The translations under genes were made by a program, and so were the position numbers. A model generated the notes under the pieces. It was not told where the DNA came from. It made no database searches and saw only the letters and a list, made by a program, of their open reading frames with translations. Below are positions 51,896 through 63,004 of a stretch of DNA of 64,000 nucleotides, in pieces; position 1 is the first letter of the stretch; each line of letters starts with the position of its first letter. Source of the DNA: Sipunculus nudus (lineage: Eukaryota > Annelida > Sipuncula > Golfingiida > Sipunculidae); the NCBI GenBank assembly GCA_026874595.1, contig CM049321.1, positions 46,617,797-46,681,796 of the forward strand. Reading direction: 5' to 3'.

Positions 51896-54249
51896 CAGAT
51901 GCACATTGAATGCAAAATTGTAATACTGATACATCTCACTGATGGCAAAAACTTGAATTAATTTGACTATGGATACCAATTATTTATAATCCATGTACAG
52001 CCATCTTTATATACCCACAGAGAGCTGTATAGCTGTGATTGTAAACATTGCCTGGCATGAGGAATATCTAAAAATCCCAGTTTTATCTTGATTATACAGG
52101 ATTAAACTGGGTTGAACTAAGAATCACCTTGTAAAATTTAATTAAAAAACCATTAATGCTAATCTGGATAAAAAAGTTCCGGCGTTTTTTTAATATATTA
52201 CTTTAACAATATATGTTTTATATGCATTTGGCAATTTCCTCCAGGTTCATGTTTCACTGTTGTCAGCAGTCACTATAGCTGATGCTCAACACACACCAGA
52301 ATGAGGAGCAGTCCCTTTGTCTTCTATATTAGTCTTCTGGCTAGTAGTCAATTTCTCAATTAGATGTATAATCTTTATAGCATCATCCTCAGCCATCAAA
52401 TATTTACTTATAGTCACAGGGGAGGCTTACAGGGCGACTTTTGCTGCCCAATCCTCAACAACTTATAAGAGTCTCATGGAGGAGGATTCCTGAATGACTT
52501 TGATCCAATGAAGGTTTCTCCACTCTGGCTGTCATGACTTGCTGGTTGTCAAATGGTAGCCTAGTGTTGCAGCTTGTGTAATCATGCATTACTAATGGCA
52601 AATGGGGCAAGGAATCACACTACTATCCCACAGTCAGAGAAACCAACTGGGGCAAGATAGTTTTTCAAGCATTTAATCATTTGTGTCTGAGAGGTCACCT
52701 CCACAAAATTATGGACAGCTGAAATCAGCTGTGCTTGTTTATCGCACCTATCGAGGCTTTACTTGCGGGCTCCAAGACCGAATGTTGTCGCTGAGCAGTT
52801 CACAAACTGAACACCTAGTCAAACATACTTGGTTGATATTATACCATCAAAGGATTAATCTAAGCTAATTACTCATGAATCCAGAGTGCCTTTATGCCAG
52901 GTCAAGTGTGCTGTCAGCACTCGCACGACAGTCCCCCATTTCAATACATCAATTGTGCGCGCTGATCCATGGATGACCCACTAAGCACACTGAAAACGAT
53001 CTCCATGAGTGAGGGTCCGTCCAGATTCTTACTCAGGTGTCCGCTCATGACAGGGTTTGCAACCAAATATGACTGTCCCTGTCCGCGTTCAGCAGGTGTT
53101 CGCTCAAGACAGGTAAGTTTTAAAGGGAAAAGGGTCCGGACATTGGCTTAGTGTCCGTACATTGAAGGTGTCCGCTCGTCATGGTGTCCCCTCACAGCGG
53201 GTACTGGTGTATATCTTAAGTCATTTATGCAATAAATGACTGGATTATGTACATCTCTCTCAGATGTAAGAATAGATGTTTATCCGTGAATATATGATAT
53301 TCTATGGTACAACTGATTGTTTAACTGAACATGTGAGAACTGCAGTTGTTTAGCCTTTTTCTAGTGTAATGTACAAAATAGGTGATAATGTATGAACAAG
53401 TCACACTCTGACTGACTTCTCTAAAGGGGAGAAATAATTTCAAGTTTCACAATTATTATTAAGATCATGGCATTACTATCTGTGATGAAAAAAATGTGTT
53501 TTATGTATAAATATATGGTCACATAATAATTCAGTTAACTAGACACAAGTAATTCTGAATAGAACTGTATTATTTTACAGCTGATAGCTAAACTTAATAT
53601 GAAATGTCTACTTCACCATCAGTATACACCAAACCTTTGGATAAAACTGAATAAAACCTGTTTTTATCCAATCCGGATTAATCCAGATTAATCCAGTGGC
53701 ACAATCTGCCCAAAAGGAAAAGAAGGGAAGAAAAGAAGAAATACTTTCTTACCACCATTTCTTCCCAGGGAAGGAATACAGTCACATTACACATGTCAGT
53801 AAAAATCAGGGGGATAGTTTCTGGGGTGTCTCGGTTGTGACAAAAGGTTAAGTGTGGTAGTATTTATTTAAACAATTAAGATGAACACAGTCCAAGGGGT
53901 AGAATATGGTTTGTAGTCTTGAGTATTAAAGTATTAAAGGTCATCTAAACTTGAGTATATATTCACTCTAGGGGTGTTTTGTAAAGGAGGGTATCCTTAG
54001 GCTTAGTACTTATACTTTGAATACACTGATTGAGAAATTTACTGACTGTTGAGATTTCTTATTCATTTTTTAAAAGTGGCACCACAAAGGCACAGACGTG
54101 CATAATACGCCCCTCATGTATCTGGTGACCTCTGACCTCATTAAATGCATGAATTTTGAGGAGAATGTAATTAATGTAAGAAACTCCATTGGTAAATTTA
54201 TATGTTTAATGAGTTTCCTGAATATCCATAGGTATGTTTCTGATCAACT
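51896..54249. other. No supported gene; short repeat phrases
   Basis: At 53020-53210 gtgtccgctcatgacagg-type phrases recur four times (53037, 53095, 53165, 53185), suggesting a small transposon relic. Short atccggattaatccagattaatccag duplication near 53680. The 60-codon frames here are not supported. Confidence 0.35.
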
Positions 54250-54274
54250 TTGATTGTACTCAGACCTGGGGTCA

Positions 54275-54430
54275 ATTCAAATTTTTCAATTCCAATTCAA
54301 TTCCAATTCAAGATCTTTTATGAAACTTAAATTCCATTTCAATTCAATTCAATGTGCTTGAGAAAAATATCAATTCCAATTCAATTCAAATAATTTTTAT
54401 TCAATTCAAATTCAATTCGCAATTCAAAAA
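54275..54430 (+). repeat. Degenerate (CAATTC)n tract
   Basis: attccaattcaattccaattcaag-type phrases over about 150 bp. A matching tract is at 55.44-55.58 kb. Confidence 0.75.
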
Positions 54431-54849
54431 TTTCAGTCATTTGAACAAATTTATTTGGTGGGTAATGTGTGTTTTCACAGGTGTTCTATTACTTTTACAC
54501 AAGTACACAACTTACTGTAAAGTTTTGTTAACATCTGATAGAATTTAATTTCTCCAAAACTAAATGAAATACCATTTTTTTTTAATTCATACACTAGTGT
54601 CATTAACATGAAGTTTTTCAATGTGGTATGGCATAGCAGCCAGACAGGTTTTGCTAGTTTTACTGGGCACTTGTGCATTCAGATCAGGTTAACTGCCTAA
54701 ATAGGAATAAAGGTTTATTTGGATTTCAAATGAGTGACCATTATTACCTAGTGCAGTTAATATATATGCAAATATCCTTTTTTTTGGTGATGAAAAACAT
54801 GAAATCTTACATAATTATGAGGAGGGGGTGATCACAGTATATCCCCTAA

Positions 54850-55215
54850 CAATAGGAAGGTCAATCAAAGACTAGCAGTCTATGGGATGTTGCTAGTTCT
54901 GTCCAGTGAAGTGCCCTAGGTAATCTGAACCACTGGTCACTACACAGATAACAGCTGGTCTGAACACACCAGAACAGTAGAGCAGCTCCAGGGACACAGA
55001 ATGCTATATAACAATAGCCATATCCTAGAAAGTCACTGGACCAGAACAAGTCAGTTCAGTGTTACCTGATCACATGCTTTATGGCACAGGAGGAAATGGG
55101 AAATAACAGAAGGTAATACATATTACTCTAACCCTTTGCCTTCTATTGTCATAACTGTTACAGCTCTATTTTATTTCTATCATTATTACTGTTACTATGA
55201 AAAGCTTATTATTAT
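54850..55215 (+). repeat. Dispersed repeat, second copy of 21.18-21.55 kb
   Basis: It shares actggac-agaac, cagt-ttca and atgctttatggcacaggaggaaat-like blocks and a decayed TATTAC tail (cattattactgttactatg). It lies between the two CAATTC tracts. Confidence 0.55.
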
Positions 55216-55435
55216 ATTAATATTATCTCATTGTCATTGTGCTGATAATGCTGATATTGGTAAAAACAATTGAGGAACAGTGATTAAGAAGCATTTAAAC
55301 TTTTATCATGCTCCTTGTGTCATCCATGAGAGGCATTTGTATATGAGTATAACCAAATACTACATAACTGATTTTTTAACCTTGAGCAACTTCCAGTGAG
55401 CGACACTTTTGAAAATATGAGAGTTTGAACTTTTG

Positions 55436-55578
55436 TACATCAATTCAGATCAATTCAGTGAAGCCTGTAAACTTAAATTCCAATTCAATTCCAATTCATT
55501 TAATTTTTACTTTTTCCAATTCAATTCAATTCCTATTCATTCAATTTTCCAATTCAATTCCAATTCAATTCAGAATCG
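55436..55578 (+). repeat. Degenerate (CAATTC)n tract
   Basis: Second tract of attccaattcaattc phrases, about 1 kb after the first and in the same orientation. Confidence 0.75.
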
Positions 55579-56303
55579 ACCCTAGGTCTGATTGTACTAA
55601 AATATTTGACTGAAGGTTATTGCATACATTACCATAATGGGTATCATAAGACATATAAAGCAGAAAAAAAAACCTTTGTTGTTTCCATATACTGGAAGAA
55701 TAAAATAATCACTCACTCATCTAGTTGTGAAATTACTGAGGTCTAATGTGAGGTCTTACACAACCAGATAAAGTCCACATCCTTAAAATTCCAGGGTATA
55801 TTTATTACCATGGCAACAGAAAACAGTGGTTAACCAGAAGTGCTTGTTTTTGCACTTGCATAACCAGAAGTCTCCCCCCCATATAGGTTAATGAAGACAC
55901 AATTACACTACTCCAATACAGCAACACAGCCATGGTTGGCATTGTCCTATTTATGAAAGCTTTGCTCAGTTGTATCAATTGGGACCTACTGTAGCCCCGT
56001 CTATCCAACACCCTAGAACATGGGAGCGAGCACTGTTTAGCATGTTTTTTTGCTACTAAAATAATGTAAGGAATCAAGATACACAAACATTCTCTGTTCT
56101 GTTTCAACCTTTCAAACTACAAAATGAAGAAAAATGCTAATGACTCCAGTATCTAAGACTACTTAATGAACATTTATATAATCATCAGTTTATACATGAA
56201 AGTAAATATGTAGATTTGACGAAGACAGATACAAGACATATATACAAGAGAGAAGAAACCATAGACACCAATAGTTTTATTCATGGTGTGATTGACTCAA
56301 ACT
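55579..56303. other. No supported feature
   Basis: AT-rich. A 100-codon frame on the - strand (55805-56107) has no recognisable domain. Confidence 0.35.
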
Positions 56304-56405
56304 TAGACCCAGTTGTGGCTCTGTTGTAAACACAGAGCCACAGGGTGCTGCCTTCATTTATCTAGCGGACAGAAACACATGCACTGTTAGACGATGGTGA
56401 GCCAA
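56304..56405. mobile_element. Left end of a split MULE-like MITE
   Basis: TTAGACCCAGTTGTGGCTC, acacagagccacagg and ccttcatttatctagcggacag match the terminal repeat of the 16.4-kb MITE. The interior and right end are absent here and appear at 60.41-60.74 kb. Confidence 0.75.
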
Positions 56406-56411
56406 GATACC

Positions 56412-56814
56412 GTATTTACTCGTGTATAGGACGACCCCGTGTATAAGACGACCCCCCAATTTTAAGCCTCAAATTTGGGTACAAATTATTTTTTAGCACC
56501 ATGGATCTGTCAGCTACTGAATCACTATGTGTCATGATCATGTAAACTGATGATTAAACTGGGCTATTAAAACATTTCATTCTTCAAATGTTCAGTGGTA
56601 TATTTTTTTTTATTAGTAAAAAAGTGAAAATAGGAAAGTTAAAAGGAAATGTATGATGGAACAGACCAAAACAGGATTTTATTAAATATATAAAAGAATG
56701 TGTATATACAATTCAAAATGATGTCATAAGAAACATCAGATAAAAATAAATTATTCAATAATATATCCCCAATTTTGTTTCATAAATTTTTGACATAAAG
56801 ATAAAAACAAGTGT
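56412..56814. other. Flank with TATAAGACGACCCC motif
   Basis: ccgtatttactcgtgtataggacgacc and gtgtataagacgaccccc form a short direct duplication. From memory this motif marks a repeat common in animal genomes. The rest is AT-rich. Confidence 0.35.
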
Positions 56815-57310
56815 TTCGTGCCATGGTTGATTCACTGGTAATCGTGCAATATAACGGACCCATGTTACTCTCTCTCACAAATAAGTGTGACCACATTTCA
56901 CTAAAATTTTTTTTGCATGATAAAGTTGACGATCCGGCGCATCTAATGATATCATATTTTTGTATGTTATTTATATATTTATTTTGCTACAAACTGTTGA
57001 AAAAGGGTAGTTTGCCGAAAATACCCAAAATGACGTCGTGTCAAAGACGTTCTGAGCCGACGTCATGAATCAACAGTAATATACATATATACCATGTTAA
57101 ACATTTAGATGATGTCTTATAAAATTAACAGTCAATATATAATATTACCCATATATGTTTATACTTTTTTACCTCTTTTTATCCACATTTCACTTGATGT
57201 ACGTTCAAGGTGACGACGCCCTGCCGCCAGAACGTAAACAAATGTCGAGTGTCACGTGACATATCATGCACTTATATCAAGAGAGACACGGGAGAAACAC
57301 GTTCTTCCGC
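56815..57310 (+). repeat. Left arm of a large inverted repeat
   Basis: It pairs with 59460-60182 on the opposite strand. Shared blocks are gtaatcgtgcaatataa-ggaccc, aagtgtgaccacattt, ctacaaactgt-gaaaaagggtag, the 258-bp segment to ccgacgtcatgaatc, then gacgacg-c-tgccgcca and gcgggagaaacacg. Identity by eye is about 87% over the outer 240 bp, lower inward. Confidence 0.8.
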
Positions 57311-57439
57311 ATTATGTTACAACATTTTTTGTTATACTAACATAATAATATCCTAATTTTTAATAAAATAATTATTAAGTGTGACAACATTTATTGGTTA
57401 TAATGAATGACATTATTAAGGTGTGATCTTATTTTTATA

Positions 57440-57756
57440 AATTGTGTGACCACATATAGTAGTTAGAAATAGTAAAAAAAAGGTGTTGTGACCACATTTA
57501 AATATATTCTTACATCATCATATCCCTTATTTTTTTCTAAATTTAATCCTGATTTTTTTTCAAACCAAGAGACCATATTTTTTACCAATAAAAAAAATAA
57601 GTTGTGACCATATTTTATTTGACCAGCCATATAAGTTTGTATTATATATAGAATATTATAAAATGTGGTCACATATGGTGTGACCACATTTTTAAAAATA
57701 AATTTTGCCAAAAATCAGTTGTGACCACATTTTACTTGACCAGCCATATAAGTTTG

Positions 57757-57825
<69 letters not shown>

Positions 57826-58291
57826 ATATATTATAAAATGTGACACAGTGTGACCACATTTTTTACAATAAATATTAACAAAAATTAGGTGTGACCACAT
57901 TTTATTTGACAAGCCATATAAGTTTGCAATAAATATATAATTTTTAGAATGTGGTCACATATGGTGTGACCACATTTTTTAAATAAATATTGACAAAAAT
58001 AAGGTGTGACCACATTTTATTTGAACTGCCATATATGTTTGTATTATATATATGATATTATAAAATATGGTCACATATGGCGTGACCACATTTATTACCA
58101 ATAAATATTACCAAAAATAAGGTGTGACCACACTTTGACCAGCCATATAAGTTTGTATTATATATATATATATATTATAAAATGTGGTCACATGGTGTGA
58201 CCACATTTATTACCAATAAATATTAACAAAAATAAGGTGTGACCATATTTTATTTGACCAGCCATATAAGTTTGTATTATATATATATTTG

Positions 58292-58339
<48 letters not shown>

Positions 58340-58558
58340 ATATATTATAAAATATGGTCACATAGTGTGACCACATTTTTTACAATAAATATTAACAAAA
58401 ATAAGGTGTGACCACATTTTATTTGACAAGCCATATAAGTTTGTAATAAATATATAAAATTTTAGGATGTGGTCACATATGGTGTGACCACATTTTTTAC
58501 AATAAATATTAACAAAAATAAGGTTTGACCACATTTTGACCAGCCATATAAGTTTGTA

Positions 58559-58622
<64 letters not shown>

Positions 58623-58960
58623 TATATTATAAAATGTGGTCACATGGTGTGACCACATTTTTAACAATAAATATTAACAAAAATAAGGTGTGACCACATT
58701 TTATTTGACAAGCCATATAAGTTTGTAATAAATATATAATATTTTAGAATGTGGTCACATATGGTGTGACCACATTTTTTACAATAAATATTGACAAAAA
58801 TAAGGTGTGACCACATTTTATTTAAACAGCCATATATGTTTGTATTATATATATAATATTATAAAATATGGTCACATATGGCGTGACCACATTTATTACC
58901 AATAAATATTAACAAAAATAAGGTGTGACCATATTTTATTTGACCAGCCATATAAGTTTG

Positions 58961-59023
<63 letters not shown>

Positions 59024-59136
59024 ATATATTATAAAATGTGGTCACATGGTGTGACCACATTTATTACCAATAAATATTAACAAAAATAAGGTGTGACCAT
59101 ATTTTATTTGACCTGCCATATAAGTTTGTATTATAT

Positions 59137-59181
<45 letters not shown>

Positions 59182-59445
59182 ATATATTATAAAATGTGAC
59201 ACATAGTGTGACCACATTTTTTACAATAAATATTAACAAAAATAAGGTGTGACCACATTTTATTTGAACAGCCATTTATGTTTGTATTATATATATAATA
59301 TTATAAAATATGGTCACATATGGCGTGACCACATTTATTACTAATGAATATTAACAAAAATAAGGTGTGACCACATTTTATTTGACCAGCCATATAAGTT
59401 TGTATTATATACATAATATTATAAAATGTGGTCACATATGGATGA
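57440..59445. repeat. Tandem array of palindromic TGTGGTCACA units, about 14 copies, with internal (AT)n
   Basis: Each unit holds gtgtgaccacattttatttgacc, agccatataagtttgtatta, an AT stretch, then aatgtggtcacatatggtgtgaccacatt (an inverted repeat) and caataaatattaacaaaaataag. The gccatata landmark occurs at about 57625, 57742, 57912, 58029, 58141, 58260, 58431, 58543, 58710, 58830, 58947, 59112, 59271 and 59391. Spacings fall into two classes, about 112-120 and 159-171 bp, set by the length of the (AT)n. Not coding. Confidence 0.85.
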
Positions 59446-59459
59446 TATGCCCAACATGG

Positions 59460-60182
59460 TCCCGTGTTTCTCCCGCGTGCGTCTCGATTTTAAGGGCTAC
59501 TGGTCTGTTACTCATGGGGAGGGGATGTTCCCATCTGATTGTCCTTACATAAAGTAGTCTAACAGGACAAAAAAAAAAAAGAAGATAAATGACATGTCTA
59601 AAATGTAGTCTTTATACTCTGTCCACAAAAATGACTGTTTATTACACAATTTATATAAATTTATTTGCGTATAAAACGTACATAGACAAAGCTGAATAGA
59701 GCAAGAGTTAACGTGATCAGTCGAATACATTCACAGACGACAGTTGCATGTTTATGTTTTTGGCGGCACGACGTCGTCAACTTTTATTAAATCTTGGGAA
59801 ATATGGATATTTAGAGGTAAAATTGTCTTTCTATCTATGCATAAAAAGATATATTGACTGTAATTTTTGTTAGACATCATCCTTTTGTTTAACATGGTAT
59901 GCATGTACAGTACTGTGGATTCATGACGTCGGCTGAGAACGTCTTTGACACGACGTCATTTTGGGTATTTTCAGCAAACTACCCTTTTTCGACAGTTTGT
60001 AGCAAAATATATTTATATCAAACATACAAAAATATTGTATCATTAGATGCCCCGGATCTTCAACTTTTACATGAAACAGTTTTTTCATTGAAATGTGGTC
60101 ACACTTTTTTGTGAGACCATGAAATATGGGTCCCTTATACTGCACGATTACCGATTCACTGGCGCCCATGGCAACCATTTAT
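59460..60182 (-). repeat. Right arm of the large inverted repeat
   Basis: Reverse-complement partner of 56815-57310, longer by some 230 bp of unmatched insert (about 59530-59740). The outer edge ggcgcccatggc corresponds to gccatggttgattcac on the left. Confidence 0.8.
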
Positions 60183-60409
60183 GCCAGCTATGACCATGTT
60201 GCCTAGTGGTGCAAGTGGCAATCAAGCAGCGCACTTGTCAGTTGTACAAAACACTATTTCTCTCTTTTATTTTACAGAACAGTGGCACAATTCCACATTA
60301 ACATGTGCAACAGATGATGATTTAAAACTGATACCAGTGTTTTGCTTCAAATTCGAATTTAATAGGGTGTTTCGTCACATGCACCAAAAATACTGGTGTT
60401 TCAGGTGTT

Positions 60410-60737
60410 TAGGCGGACCCGTGTGCAGAGCATGTGTTACATCATCACTGCTAACTTCCTGACCGACCAAGCTGAAATGTGACACATGCACCTGGCCGGC
60501 TGAAACTATCCAGTGCGTAACCCTGGTAACATCCCGTGTAGCCAGCGGTCTTGTGTAGCCAGTGGTCCAGTTATGGCAGTTTCAAGGGCACTCACAGCAG
60601 TGATTATGTAACATGTGCACTGCACACCGCTGGCTGAAACAATCGCAACGGTTCACCATACTTAATCTGGGTGCATCGTCAGATGATGCATGCGTTCCCT
60701 TCCGCTAGATAAACGAAGGCAGGGCCACAACTGGGAT
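60410..60737. mobile_element. Right part of the split MULE-like MITE
   Basis: tgtgttacatcatcactg, cctggccggctgaaac, tgtaacatgtgcactgcacac and the end ccgctagataaacgaaggcag-gccacaactggg match the interior and right half of the 16.4-kb MITE; about 30 bp of the terminal repeat are deleted. Confidence 0.75.
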
Positions 60738-62264
60738 TAACTCATCGGTGGTTCAAACAGCAGTCTGAATTCTAGACTCGCTCCAATTTTAATAAGAGTT
60801 AGGCTACCGCTTACTGCTTGGCAGATTTTGGCAGTAAAAAATAATTATAAAAAGTTCCATACCTTCTTGATGGAGGGTGAAATTCAGATAAAGACTGAGA
60901 AATGAAATTTTCGACCGTGCACACTGTCCCAAAACAAGCTGAAATATGGGCGATAAAAGAGAGTCCGGGCAAAAAAGTCCGGGTTAAAACCCGGACGCCG
61001 GAATTCAAAGGTCGAATGCCAGGCCGGTCATCAAGCTATGATGCCGTGATTTACACCACGAAAAGGAAGTAACATAATATATATTTGTCCACAGTGAGTT
61101 ATTCAATTAAATTTCTTCCCATATTTATGATAAAGTAAAATTATGACCTGTATATAGTGTCTGGAATATATACATATGTAAAATGGCTCTGAACTGTGCT
61201 CTACAAATATTGTATAACATTTATTTACTGTTATTTACTGTTATAACATAAAGAAGTAAATAATTAAGGTTAAATCTTCAAAGTAACTGCATCTGTGTAT
61301 AAGATATTATAAGGAAACAAATTTTAAAGAAAATTATTAAATATTTAGAAAAAGGGCTTTTTTATACTTTTAATTGCATCGCATGGTATATGTAATGTGT
61401 AAATAATATATCTCAAATATGAGTATAATTTCTGACTCGGAGTGTCAGGAAGCAGTGGGAACAATAAAATATCTAATAGTCTTAGGTATAAAATATATTT
61501 GTCGTAGGCCAAACATCTGCAACGGATCATTAATTGAAAAAAGTGGCAAAAACTATAATATATAGGCTTTATCATAATACACTATTTGGATTGTACTGCA
61601 TACACAGAAGGACGATTAGCCCGTATGAAATTTTGTGTAAAATGTCTATATACTCGCTTGTACGTAATTTACACTGAAATACGCATGACTATTTTGATTC
61701 GTCTGTTTGCCCGTACACTGTATTTGGCTCTTAAACTGACATCCAACTTGATTGGCACCCGGCTCATCTAGTTTTAGCCTAAATCATAATGGAGGAAAAC
61801 AAATTCGTTGCCAATTAAAACCTGAATATCGGCTGCCTGGGTCAGAGGCCATAGTGGTCACCTGAACCACCGGCGTTTGAATCCCTATGAACATGATAAA
61901 TACGGTTTGTCAGGCACGAAAATAGAGTATTCTGGGGCTATATATGACCTTCGGACTTTAATACGCCACGCCCTAGCTGTCTGCTGAAAGCAAAGACCTG
62001 TACTGAAGGCTCTTTGTTGCTTGGACGATACACGGCTCACAGGAGTTCGTCTCTATACAAACGGCATATGTGTTAATGTATGGACGTCTGAAGAGGGCAT
62101 TGTTATCTTGAATAAGTACGTTAGATAAGAATTGATCAGGGCAAATGGCAAAACTTGAACTTTTTTGTGGTATGGCTTTCACGGAATGATTAATTTTTGG
62201 AAACATTCGCATGTGAAATGTACACACTAGGCGTTTCCTTTAAATTTAACAAATTTTGATTTTA
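60738..62264. other. No supported gene
   Basis: AT-rich. Frames at 61345-61575 and 61973-62227 (- strand) have no recognisable domain. Confidence 0.35.
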
Positions 62265-62749
62265 ACGTTTGCAACAAACAGTCCCGGCCATCACACAGTG
62301 CCCGACAGGAGAGAGGCTCATTATGAATAGAAACGATATCTGGCAGAGAGAGGGGTACACTACCATTCCCTGAGCGAGAAAATTTCCAGGAAATTTTAGA
62401 GAAATATCGTTGACAAAATTTACATTTAAAGGCTATATCGTTTAGCATTTCTTGTCTGATTGCAGATTCACATTTAACGGGACACAAATACAATTCTTTT
62501 TCTGCATTATCAGAAATCATATTTTCTACATGTACTGTCATTTCTTGTGATTTCTCCTTTGCATGTGTTGTATCAATATCTATTGAAGTGTTATTACCAA
62601 CTTAACTTGTTCTTCCTCATATTTAAAAAAGTCATTATCATATGATATAATGCTAGGTTCGTCAGTTTGATATATGCTCAAGAAAAAAAATTTGGTCTTT
62701 CCCTTCTTTAATAAACGCCTCCAGGTCCTGTTAAGTCCGTTAAATCCAT
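62265..62749 (-). pseudogene. Broken zinc-finger gene, N-terminal part only
   Basis: On the - strand the acceptor AG (62764-62763), 13 nt and ATG (62749) match the family. A one-base shift near 62720 breaks the module before FIKEGKDQ. A second shift near 62690 and a stop near 62600 follow. The frame then reads THAKEKSQEM, ENMISDNAEKEL and FKCKFCQRYFS, the start of the atypical first finger, and stops resembling the family at about 62390. No finger array follows. Confidence 0.8.
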
Positions 62750-62764
62750 TTCACTAAAAAACCT

Positions 62765-63004
62765 AGAAACCAAAAAAATACAGAGGTTTGTAAAAAAAAA
62801 AACTGCACACTGATAACAAATGATCCATTGGTCAAGACGCTCAGCCGACTGACACATTGGCAATATGTACTTGCACAGGCAACAAATTCAGACAATGTAG
62901 ATGGTATCATCATTCATGGATATTAACTAAAGTTCATTAAGAGTCATAGTGAACTCATTTCATGTTTCTGAGAATTTTTAGGACCTCTCAGGATGCAAAT
63001 TCTA
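62765..63004. other. Intron-like flank of the pseudogene
   Basis: tttgttatcagtgtgcag (- strand, 62822-62805) is a diverged copy of the conserved 17-mer region. Nothing else recognised. Confidence 0.3.

Noticed and set aside
53020..53215. A full transposon around the gtgtccgctcatgacagg phrases
   Set aside because: The phrases recur, but no terminal inverted repeats or target duplication could be made out.
58188..59275. Short proteins with IYIYIY runs on the - strand
   Set aside because: They are translations of (AT)n tracts and repeat units.
57440..59445. CRISPR-like array (regular repeats with palindromic core)
   Set aside because: Unit and spacer sequences are both repetitive, spacers are AT microsatellites, the genome is eukaryotic and no cas genes are present.
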